Of a stretch of 64,000 bases of DNA, positions 43,605 to 52,700 are shown one piece after another (the first letter of the stretch is position 1; each line of letters begins with the position of its first letter). The notes below the pieces were generated by a model. The model ran no database searches, was not told where the DNA came from, and saw only the letters and a list, made by a program, of their open reading frames with translations. The position numbers and the translations under genes are program-made. This DNA is from Planomonospora_B alba. GTDB lineage: Bacteria > Actinomycetota > Actinomycetes > Streptosporangiales > Streptosporangiaceae. The DNA is taken from positions 1 through 64,000 of the forward strand of contig NZ_BAAAUT010000015.1 in NCBI RefSeq assembly GCF_039534085.1. Reading direction: 5' to 3'.

Positions 43605-44768
43605 ATGATCCAGAGCACTGCGCCACCCACCGGACGCGTTCACGAGATCGACGCGGTGCGCGGTTTCGCGCTGGCCGGCATCCTGATCGCCAACATCGGG
43701 TTCTTCGCCGACCCCGAGTACGCCGTCGGCTTCGGCAGCATGCCCATCACCGAAGGCCCCGTCGCCCTCGCCGTCAGCACCCTGGTACTGACGAAGTTCT
43801 ACGTCGTCTTCTCCTTCCTGTTCGGCTACTCCTTCACCCTGCAGCTGCGCGCGTGGGGCGGGAAGGCGAAGGCCCGCATGCTCCGCCGCTGCCTGGCCCT
43901 GTTCGCCTTGGGCGTGCTGCACGGACTGCTGCTGTGGGTCGGCGACATCCTCACCCTCTACGCCGCGCTCGGCCTCCTGCTGCTGGCGCTGCGCGGCATC
44001 CGGCCCAGGACCGCCGTCAGGGCCGGCTGCTGGATCATCGGCGTGCTGTCGGTGATCTGGCTCCTGCTGGCCGGGCTCACCCTGCTCGACCCGGGCGGCG
44101 CGGCGGCCCCCGTCCCGGACGCGGCCGCCGCCGCGCGGGCCGAGGCGCTGTTCACCGGCGGGCCGCTGGACGTCCTGCGGTTCCAGGTGGAGACCTATCC
44201 GATGCTCGCGCTGTTCATCTGGATCGGCCAGGGCCCGACGGCGATGGCGCTGTTCCTGTTCGGCCTGGCGGCCGGGAAGTCGCGGCTGCTGGAGGAGCCG
44301 GAGCGCTGGGCCCACCTGGTCCCGCGGATCCTGTGGCTGGGGTACGGCGTCGGCCTGCCCGGCGCGGTCTTCTTCACCTGGTCGTCCCAGCAGCCCGGGG
44401 CGATGGAACTGGTCGGCCTGGCGGTCAACAACGCGACCTCGCTGCTGCTGTCGGCCGCCTACGTGGTCACCCTGCTCGAACTGGTCAAACGCGTCCCGGC
44501 GGTCGGCGGCGCGCTGGCCCCCGCCGGGCGGACCGCCGCCTCCAACTACATCGGCCAGTCCGTGCTGGCCTGCCTGGTCTTCTCCGGGTACGGCCTGGCG
44601 CTGGCGGGCGAGCTGCCCCCGGTCGCGGCCATGGGCGTGGCCGCGGCGATCTACGCACTCCTCCTCACGCTGAGCGCCCGGTGGCTGCGGCACCACCGGC
44701 AGGGCCCGGTCGAGTGGGCCCTGAGGCGCTTCACCCTGCTCTCCCCGCCCCCGCCCAACCCCCGCTGA
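43605..44768 (+). CDS. DUF418 family membrane protein
   Basis: A 387-residue integral membrane protein with about ten helices. The start RVHEIDAVRGFALAGILIAN and the C-terminal part with LAPAGRTAASNYIGQSVLAC are the two diagnostic blocks of DUF418 proteins, which belong to the acyltransferase-3-like membrane superfamily and are of unknown function. ATG at 43605 fits both the family start and the -10 box at 43592. It stands alone; downstream, after 150 bases, the NRPS operon begins on the same strand. Confidence 0.85.
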   Translation: MIQSTAPPTGRVHEIDAVRGFALAGILIANIGFFADPEYAVGFGSMPITEGPVALAVSTLVLTKFYVVFSFLFGYSFTLQLRAWGGKAKARMLRRCLALFALGVLHGLLLWVGDILTLYAALGLLLLALRGIRPRTAVRAGCWIIGVLSVIWLLLAGLTLLDPGGAAAPVPDAAAAARAEALFTGGPLDVLRFQVETYPMLALFIWIGQGPTAMALFLFGLAAGKSRLLEEPERWAHLVPRILWLGYGVGLPGAVFFTWSSQQPGAMELVGLAVNNATSLLLSAAYVVTLLELVKRVPAVGGALAPAGRTAASNYIGQSVLACLVFSGYGLALAGELPPVAAMGVAAAIYALLLTLSARWLRHHRQGPVEWALRRFTLLSPPPPNPR

Positions 44769-44822
44769 CCTCCCGCCGGCCGGAGCGGATCCCTCCTGCA
44801 ACCCGCCTTCAAGACGGATGCA

Positions 44823-44871
44823 AGTTGCGCAAATCACACTCACCACCACAGGGGTGATCATTTACGCAACT
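44823..44871. promoter_or_regulatory. Large inverted repeat upstream of the NRPS operon
   Basis: AGTTGCGCAAAT (44823-44834) and ATTTACGCAACT (44860-44871) are inverted copies with one mismatch in 12. Inside them TCACC and GGTGA form a second nested inverted repeat. The right arm overlaps the -35 box. The left arm contains the perfect palindrome TTGCGCAA. This is a probable regulator binding site; it does not resemble the iron box found before the uptake genes. Confidence 0.6.
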
Positions 44872-44888
44872 CGCAGGACTTCCATAAT
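44861..44888 (+). promoter_or_regulatory. Candidate promoter of the NRPS operon
   Basis: TTTACG (44861-44866) and CATAAT (44883-44888) are 16 bases apart. CATAAT matches the -10 consensus at 5 of 6. Transcription would start near 44895, about 25 bases before the GTG start codon. Confidence 0.5.
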
Positions 44889-44918
44889 CCGGATCGTCCT
44901 GTCCGAAAAGGGGGAAAA

Positions 44919-47900
44919 GTGACCGGCGATGTGCGACGCATCGGATCGGGCACGGTACGGGGGGGCGGGAGACCGGACCCGGCCGGGCGGCAAGGGGGGC
45001 ACCGGGGAAGCGGACTCCACGGGACGGCGAGCGAAGGGCCCGGTGCACCGGCCGGCCCGCCCGAGGCCCGCGTCCTCGCCGGGCGCGTCCACGAGGCGAT
45101 AGAGAGCCAGAGCCGGCGGACCCCGGACCGCATCGCGGTCGTCGCGGGCACCAGCCGGATCGGCTACGCCGAACTGGACCGCAGGGCCGACGGCATCGCG
45201 CGCGCCCTGACCGGCCGGGGCATCGGACGCGGCCACCTGGTCGGGGTCTGCCTGGAGCGCGACGAGTGGCTGATCCCCGCGCTGGTGGGGGTGTGGAAGG
45301 CCGGGGCGGCCTACGTGCCGCTGGACCCCGCCTACCCGGCCGAGCGGCTGCGGTTCATGGCCGAGGACTCCGGCGTGGCCGCGGTGCTCACCTCGGCCGC
45401 GCTGCGCCGTACCGCAACCCTGACCGGGGCCGAGGCCGTCCTCGTCGGCGAGGCCGCGCCGGACGGCGAGGCGGTGCGGACGGCCGGGGACCCGGGTGAC
45501 GCGGCGTACGTCATCTACACCTCCGGCTCCACCGGGACGCCCAAGGGCGTGGTGGTGGAGCACCGCAACGTCGTGAACCTGCTGCGCTGGGAGGCGTCGG
45601 CCTACACCGCCGAGGAGCTGGGCGGCACGCTGGCCGCCTCCTCGATCTGCTTCGACGCCTCGATCAGCCAGCTCTTCCTGCCGCTGGTCACCGGCGGGAC
45701 GGTGATCCTGGCCGACAACCTGCTGGCGCTGCCGAGCCTGCCGGCCAGGGACGAGGTCACCATGATCAACGGTGTCCCCTCCGCCCTGGCGGCGCTGCTG
45801 CGCGAACCGCTGCCGGAGGGGGTGCGCACCGTGATCTCCGGCGGCGAGGCGCTGACCGGCGCCCTGGTGCGGCGGATCTACGCCAACCCCGGGGTGCGCC
45901 GGGTGGTGAACCTGTACGGCCCGACCGAGTGCACCATGGCCTGCACCTTCGCCGAGGTGAGCCGGGACCACGAGGGCGAACCGCCGCTGGGCGGGCCCAT
46001 GGCCGGCGCGGTGCTCACGGTCCGCGACGCGGCCGGGAACCCCGTCCCGGACGGGGAACCGGGCGAGCTGTGGATCGGCGGGCCGGGGGTGGCCCGCGGC
46101 TACCTGGGGCGCGAGTCGGAGGCGTTCCGCACCGAGCCGGACGGGAGCCGGGTCTACCGCAGCGGCGACCTGGTCCGCCGGGTCGGCGGCGAGCTGCGCT
46201 ACGCGGGCCGCGCCGACGACCAGGTCAAGATCCGCGGTTACCGGGTGGAGCCCGGCGAGGTGGAGGCCGCGCTGAGCCGCCACCCCGCGGTGCGCGGGGC
46301 CGTCGTGCTGGCCGCGACCGACGACGACGGGATCTCCTACCTGGTCGGCCACGTGGCGGCCTCCGGGGTGGACGAGCAACGGCTGCGGGACTGGCTGCGC
46401 GCCCGGCTCCCCGAGCACCTGGTGCCCACCCGGATCGGTGTGGCCGAGGAGCTTCCGCTCGCCCCCAACGGCAAGGTGGACCGGGCGGCGCTGCCCCGGC
46501 TCGGCGCCTCCCGGTCTGCCGGGGCCGCACCGGTCGCTCCCCGCACCGACGACGAGCGCCTGGTCGCCGAGGTGGTCGCCGAGGTGCTGGGGCTGCCGGA
46601 GGTCGGTGTGCACGACCGCTTCGCCGACCTGGGCGGGCACTCCCTGGCCGCGGCCAAGGTGGTCACCGAGCTGTCGCGCCGGCTGGGGCGCACCGTGCCG
46701 CTGGCGGCCTTCCTGACCGAGCCCACCGCGGCCGGGCTGGCCGCCCGGATGCGGCAGGCCGGGCCGGAGCCGGTACGGCGGAGCGGCCGCACCCGGTACC
46801 CGCTGACCGGCATGCAGCGCGAGTTCTGGACCCTGCGGCAGCTCCACCCGGACAGCCCGGTCACCACGCTGGCGGTCCGGCTGCGCGTGCGGGACCTGCC
46901 CGGCACCGCGCGGCTGCGGGCGGCCCTGGACGCGGTGGTCCGCCGGCACGAGGTGCTGCGCAGCACCGTCGCCGTCGGCGAGGACGGCGTGCCGTACGCC
47001 GTGGTGCACCCGCCGGCCCCCGTGCCGCTGGTCGAGCACGACGCGGGCGAGGACCCGGAGAAGGTCGCCAGGGCCGCCGCGTCGCACGTCTTCGACGTGA
47101 CGGGCGAGGTTCCGCTGCTCCGCGCCGACCTGTGCCGGCTGGGCGGCGCGGAGGCCGAGCTGGTGGTCGTGGTGGACCACCTCGCCTTCGACGGCGGCTC
47201 GGTCGGAGTGCTGATGGCCGAGCTGGCCGCCGGACTGGCCGGCGAGCCGGTTGCCGGACCCGCGGTCCAGGTCGGCGACGTGGCCGTGCGGGAGCAGCAG
47301 GAGCGGCCGGACCTGGAGCGGCTGCGGGAGTTCTGGCGGACCGAGCTGGCCGGCGCGCCCACGGCGGACCCGGCGCCCGCGGACCTGACCGCGGACAGGG
47401 TGATCCGGCCGCTGCCCGAGGAGTTCACCGCGGGCGTGGACGCGCTGGCGCGCGAGTGCGGCGCCACCCCGTTCGGGGTGTACCTGGCCGCCCTGGCCCT
47501 GGCCGGCGGCGAGCCCGACACGCTGGTCGGCGCGGTCGCGGCCCGGCGGGCCCGGCCGGAGCTGGCCGGGGTCATCGGCCCGCTGGTGGACACGCTCCCG
47601 GTCCGGCTGCGCCCGGCCGGCGCGCCGACCTTCCGCGACCTGGTCCGGCAGGCCGCCGCCGCGACCACGCGGGCCCTGGTCCACCAGGAGGTCCCCCCGT
47701 CCGAGCTGCCCCGCTCCCCCGTGCTGCTGGCCATGCAGCACGCCGAGGTGCCGGTCCGCCTGGGCGGCCTGGAACTGCTCACCGAGCTCGGCTCGGGCGC
47801 CGCCGGACACGAGCTCGGCGTGCTCGTCAACCGCACCGCCGCCGGCACCGAGCTTCAGCTGGAGTACGGCACCGCCCTCCTCGACGCGGCGGAGGCCGAG

Positions 47901-49757
47901 GCGTACCTGGACCGGCTGGTGCGGCTGCTGCGCTGCGCGCTGGCCGACCCCGACCGGCCGCCGGCGGCGTTCGAGCTGGTCACCCCCGACGAGCGCGCCG
48001 CCCTGCTGGCCGCAGCGGCCGGGCCGGAACCGCCCGAGGACCCGCCGACGGTGCCGCGGGCGCTGGCGGCCCGCACCGCCGGGACGGCCGTGGTCGGCCC
48101 GGACGGCGCCTCGCTGAGCTACGCCGAGCTGGACGACTGGTCGGGCCGGGCGGCGGCGGCGCTGCGGGAGCACGGGGTGGCGCCCGGCGAGGTCGTCGGC
48201 GTCTGCCTGCCGCGCGACCACCTGATGCCGGCGGCCCTGCTGGCGGTGTGGCGGGCCGGCGCGGCGTACCTGCCGCTGGACCCCGAGCACCCGGCCGAGC
48301 GGCTGCGCCTGCTGGCCGAGGACGCCGGGGTGCGCACGGTGCTCACCCGGGGCGGAGCGGCCCCCTCGGGCCTGCCCGCTCTGGACCTGGACCGCCTGGT
48401 GGCCGCCCCGGGCGCGCCCGGCGAGCTGCCGGAGGTGCGGGCCGGGGACCTGGCGTACGTGCTCCACACCTCCGGGTCCACCGGGACGCCCAAGGGCGTG
48501 GAGATCACCCACGGCAGTCTGGCCTCCCTGGTGGCCGGGACGGCCGCCGCGCTGCGGCTGGGCCCCGGGGACGTCCAGCCGGCCGTGGCGCCCCTGGCCT
48601 TCGACGCCTCCGCCTCCGAGCTGTGGAGCGTGCTGGCCGCCGGCGGCACCTGCGTGGTGGTGGACCGCGCCACGGCCGTGGACGGGCACGCCCTGGCCGA
48701 GCTGATCGCGGCCTGCGGGGCCACCGTGGTCGACCTGGTGCCCACCGCGTACCGGATGCTGCTGGCCGCCGGCTGGGCCGGCGACCCGGCGATCCGGGCC
48801 GTCGTCGGCGGCGAGGCCCTGGACCCGGCCCTGGCCGGGCAGATCCTGGCCCGGGTCGGCGAGCTGTGGAACGCCTACGGCCCCACCGAGGCGACCGTCA
48901 CCTCGACCCTGCACCGGGTCCGCCCGCACGAGACCGGGCGGGTGCCGATCGGGCGGCCGATGCCGGGAGAGCGGGCCTACGTGGTCGACTCCGAGCTGCG
49001 CCTGGTGCCGCCGGGCGCGGTGGGCGAGCTGCTGCTGGGGGGCGCCGGCGTCGCCCGCGGGTACCGGGGCAGGCCCGACCTGACCGCGGCGGCGTTCACC
49101 GATGACCCGTTCGTCCCCGGCGGGCGGTGCTACCGGACCGGGGACCTGGTGCGGTGGCGGCCGGACGGGACGCTGGAGTTCCACGGCCGCAAGGACCACC
49201 AGGTGAAGGTGCGCGGGTACCGGATCGAGCCGGGCGAGATCGAGGCGGTGCTCCACGAGGTGGCCCAGGGCGCGGTGGCCGTGGCCGGACAGGGCGCGCA
49301 GGCGCACCTGGTCGGCTACGTCGTGCCGGAGACCGCCGACCTGGCCGCGGTCGAGCGGCACGTCCGCTCCCGGCTGCCCGGCCACATGGTGCCCCGGCGG
49401 TGGGTCGCGCTGCCGGAGCTGCCCACCCTGCCCAACGGCAAGACCGACCGCAACGCCCTGCCCGAACCGGCCGACGACCCGCAGGCCGGGCGGGTCCCCC
49501 CGGCCACCGACGCCGAGCACCTGGTGGCGGCGGTCTGGGCCGCCGTACTGGAACGGCCCGCCGTCTGGGCCGACGACGACTTCTTCGCCCTCGGCGGGCA
49601 CTCCTTCGCCGCGACCCGCGTGGCCGGCCGGCTCCGCGAGACGCTGGGCCTGGCCGTCCCCGTCCGGTTGCTCTTCGAGCGGCCCGTGCTCGCCGACTTC
49701 GCCGCCGGACTCGAAGAACTGCTGATGGACGAACTGACGGACGGGAGCGACGCATGA
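44919..49757 (+). CDS. Nonribosomal peptide synthetase 1 (A-T-C-A-T)
   Basis: A 1,612-residue two-module synthetase and the initiating enzyme, since it lacks an N-terminal condensation domain. A1 spans about 55-530 (YTSGSTGTPKG at 200, YGPTE at 333, Lys519), T1 carries the phosphopantetheine serine Ser575 (LGGHS). The C domain spans about 625-1020 with active-site His754 in DHLAFDG, and A2 about 1040-1500 (YGPTE at 1320). T2 has Ser1562. Reading the Stachelhaus positions by eye gives DASNIGLMAK for A1 and DASDVGAVTK for A2; neither is a code I can name, though Asp278 in A2 hints at a basic residue. GTG at 44919 follows AAGGGGGAA. The TGA overlaps NRPS2. No MbtH-like gene is in the window. Confidence 0.92.
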   Translation: MTGDVRRIGSGTVRGGGRPDPAGRQGGHRGSGLHGTASEGPGAPAGPPEARVLAGRVHEAIESQSRRTPDRIAVVAGTSRIGYAELDRRADGIARALTGRGIGRGHLVGVCLERDEWLIPALVGVWKAGAAYVPLDPAYPAERLRFMAEDSGVAAVLTSAALRRTATLTGAEAVLVGEAAPDGEAVRTAGDPGDAAYVIYTSGSTGTPKGVVVEHRNVVNLLRWEASAYTAEELGGTLAASSICFDASISQLFLPLVTGGTVILADNLLALPSLPARDEVTMINGVPSALAALLREPLPEGVRTVISGGEALTGALVRRIYANPGVRRVVNLYGPTECTMACTFAEVSRDHEGEPPLGGPMAGAVLTVRDAAGNPVPDGEPGELWIGGPGVARGYLGRESEAFRTEPDGSRVYRSGDLVRRVGGELRYAGRADDQVKIRGYRVEPGEVEAALSRHPAVRGAVVLAATDDDGISYLVGHVAASGVDEQRLRDWLRARLPEHLVPTRIGVAEELPLAPNGKVDRAALPRLGASRSAGAAPVAPRTDDERLVAEVVAEVLGLPEVGVHDRFADLGGHSLAAAKVVTELSRRLGRTVPLAAFLTEPTAAGLAARMRQAGPEPVRRSGRTRYPLTGMQREFWTLRQLHPDSPVTTLAVRLRVRDLPGTARLRAALDAVVRRHEVLRSTVAVGEDGVPYAVVHPPAPVPLVEHDAGEDPEKVARAAASHVFDVTGEVPLLRADLCRLGGAEAELVVVVDHLAFDGGSVGVLMAELAAGLAGEPVAGPAVQVGDVAVREQQERPDLERLREFWRTELAGAPTADPAPADLTADRVIRPLPEEFTAGVDALARECGATPFGVYLAALALAGGEPDTLVGAVAARRARPELAGVIGPLVDTLPVRLRPAGAPTFRDLVRQAAAATTRALVHQEVPPSELPRSPVLLAMQHAEVPVRLGGLELLTELGSGAAGHELGVLVNRTAAGTELQLEYGTALLDAAEAEAYLDRLVRLLRCALADPDRPPAAFELVTPDERAALLAAAAGPEPPEDPPTVPRALAARTAGTAVVGPDGASLSYAELDDWSGRAAAALREHGVAPGEVVGVCLPRDHLMPAALLAVWRAGAAYLPLDPEHPAERLRLLAEDAGVRTVLTRGGAAPSGLPALDLDRLVAAPGAPGELPEVRAGDLAYVLHTSGSTGTPKGVEITHGSLASLVAGTAAALRLGPGDVQPAVAPLAFDASASELWSVLAAGGTCVVVDRATAVDGHALAELIAACGATVVDLVPTAYRMLLAAGWAGDPAIRAVVGGEALDPALAGQILARVGELWNAYGPTEATVTSTLHRVRPHETGRVPIGRPMPGERAYVVDSELRLVPPGAVGELLLGGAGVARGYRGRPDLTAAAFTDDPFVPGGRCYRTGDLVRWRPDGTLEFHGRKDHQVKVRGYRIEPGEIEAVLHEVAQGAVAVAGQGAQAHLVGYVVPETADLAAVERHVRSRLPGHMVPRRWVALPELPTLPNGKTDRNALPEPADDPQAGRVPPATDAEHLVAAVWAAVLERPAVWADDDFFALGGHSFAATRVAGRLRETLGLAVPVRLLFERPVLADFAAGLEELLMDELTDGSDA

Positions 49758-52700
49758 CCGAGGTACGTCAGGACCGGATCGCCGAGCTGGTCCGGTCCCG
49801 GTTCGCCGCGGCCCGGGTGGCGGCGGAGAGCGCCGGTCCCGCGGGCATCCCCGTGCTGGCGGCGGCGGACATGCCGCTGTCCCCCGCCCAGGAGCGGCTG
49901 TGGTTCCTGTCCCAGCTGGAGCCTGACACCCCCGCCTACAACGTGCCGCTGGCGCTGCGGCTGCGCGGGCCGGTGGACGTCGCCGCCCTCACCGCCGCGG
50001 TGGCGGGCCTGGCCGAACGGCACTGGATCCTGCGCGGCGTCATCGACGGGAGCCGGGTACGGCCGGCCTCCGGCGTGCCCGTCTGCGTGGCCGACGTGGC
50101 GCCCGCGGACCTGGAGCGGGAGCTGGCCGCCCAGGCGTGGCGCCCGTTCCGGCTCGACGCCGAGCCGCCCATGCGGGCCACGCTCTTCCGGCTCGGCGGG
50201 GACGAGTACGTGCTCGCGCTGACCCTGCACCACATCGCCACCGACGCCTGGTCCGAGCGGCTGCTCCTGGCGGACCTGGCCGCCCTGTACGCGGCCCGGC
50301 TCGGCCTGGCGCCGGAGCCGGAGCCGGTCTCCCTGCAGTACGCCGACGTGGCCGCGTGGGAGGCCGCGCAGGACGCCTCCCAGGCCGGGACCGACCTGGA
50401 CTGGTGGGCGCGGAACCTGGCCGGGCTGCCGCCGGTGCTGGACCTGCCCCTCGCCCGGCCCCGGCCCGCCGTCCCCACCTGGCAGGGCGCCGCGGTCGAG
50501 GTCGAGGTGCCCGCGCCCCTGGCCGCCAAGGTGCGCGCGGTGCCGGGCGCGACGCCGTTCATGGTGTTCCTGGCCGGCCTGCAGGCGCTGCTGTCCCGGG
50601 TGTCCGGCGGCGACGACATCGCCGTCGGCGTGCCGCACGCCGGGCGGCACCACCCGGACGCCGAGCGGGTGGTGGGCTGCTTCATCAACACCCTGGTGGT
50701 GCGCACCGACACCTCCGGCGACCCCACCGGCGCCGAGTTGCTGGCCCGCGCCCGTACGGCCGCGCTGGACGCGCTCGCCCACGCCCGCACACCGTTCGAG
50801 CGGATCGTGGAACGGCTCCAGCCGGAGCGGAACCTCTCGGTCACCCCGCTGTTCCAGGTGATGCTGAACGTCTACGACGCCGGTGCGCCGGTGGACCTGC
50901 CCGGGGTGGAGGCCCGGGCCGAACCGCTCCCCGCGCCGACCGCCAAGTTCGACCTGAACCTGGAGCTCTGCGACGACGGGACCCGCTTCTCCGGCGAGCT
51001 GCGCTACCGGACCGACCTGTTCGACGAGGCCGCCGTCCGGCGGCTGGCGGACTGGTACCTGGAACTGCTGGACGGGATGCTCACCGAGCCGGACGCGCCG
51101 GTCCGGCTGCCCGCCGGGGCCGACCTGCACGGCCCGGCCGGGGAGCGCCTGCCGGTGGACGTGCCGCTGCACGCGCTCGTCGAGCGGGCGGCCGACGCCT
51201 CCCCCTGCGCGACCGCGGTCGCCTCGCCCGGCCACGCGCCGCTCACCTACGCCGAGCTGGACCGGCGGGCCAACCAGGTCGCGCACCGGCTGCTGGAGCG
51301 CGGCGTGCGGCCGCAGGAGCCGGTCGGGGTGCTGATGGAGCGGCGGCCCGAGCTGGCGGTCGCCCTGCTCGGGGTGCTCAAGGCCGGCGCGGCCTACCTG
51401 CCCCTCGACCCCGTCTACCCGGCGCGGCGGACCGAGGCCGTCCTGGCCGACGCCGGCGCCCGGATCGTGCTCACCGAGGCCGAGGTCGCCGCCGCCGCGG
51501 ACGGGCCGGAACACCGCCCGGACGTGGCCGTGCCGCCCGATCACCTGGCGTACGTGATCTACACCTCCGGCTCCACCGGGGCGCCCAAGGGGGTCGCGGT
51601 CGAGCACCGGCAGATCACCCACTACCTCGGCGCGGTGGCCGGGCGCCTCCCCGCCGGGCTGACGTCCTTCGCCCTGGTGTCCACCGCCGCGGCCGACCTG
51701 GGGCTGACCAACGTGCTGTGCGCCCTCACCTCGGGCGCCACCCTGCACCTGATCGGCCACGAGACGGCCACCGACCCGGCCGCGTACGCCGCCTACCTGG
51801 CCGCGCACCCGGTGGACGCGGTCAAGATGGTGCCCAGCCAGCTGGAGCTGCTGGGCGTGGAGGGGCTGCCCCGCAGGCTGCTGGTCCTGGCCGGCGAGGC
51901 CGTGCCGGCGGACCTGGTGGAGCGGGTCCGGGCGGCCCGGCCGGACCTGGCGGTGCAGATCCACTACGGGCCCACCGAGACCACGGTGTCGGTGCTGGCC
52001 TGCGACGCGGCCGAGGCCGCGCCCGGCACGACGGTCCTGGGCCGGCCGCTGGCCGACGTGGTGTGCCGGGTGGTGGACCCCGCCGGGCGGCCGCTCCCGC
52101 CCGGCGTGCCCGGGGAGCTGTGGATCGGCGGGCCCAGCCTGGCCCGCGGCTACCTGGGCTGGCCCGACCTGACCGCGGAGCGGTTCGCCGGCGGCTGGTA
52201 CCGCACCGGGGACCGGGTGCGGGTGAACGCGGGCGGGCTGGTGGAGTTCCTGGGCCGGATCGACGACCAGGTGAAGGTGCGCGGGTTCCGGGTGGAGCCC
52301 GGCGAGGTCGCCGCGGCGCTGCGGGCCCTGCCGCAGGTGGCGGAGGCGTTCGTGCAGCCGGTCGGCGACGGGGCGCGGCGGCGCCTGGCCGCCTGGGTGA
52401 CGCCCCGCGCCGGGACCGCCGCCGGCGCCGTGGACGTCGCCGCGGTCCGGGCCGCGCTGCGGGAGCGGCTGCCCGACTACATGGTGCCGGCCGCGATCGG
52501 CGTGCTGGAGGCGCTGCCGCTCACCCCGAACGGGAAGGTGGACCGGGCGGCGCTGCCGGTCCCCGAGGCCGGCCCCGCGGTGCGGGTGCCGCCGGCGACG
52601 CCGCAGGAGCACCTGGTCGCCGAGATCTGGGCCGAGGTGCTCGAGGCGCCTGAGGTCTGGGCCGACGACGACTTCTTCGCCCTGGGCGGGCACTCCTTCG

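Noticed and set aside
44862..49601. A 1,579-codon minus-strand open frame across NRPS1
   Set aside because: Same reason: compositional shadow with His/Gln/Gly/Arg-rich nonsense, opposite an intact synthetase.
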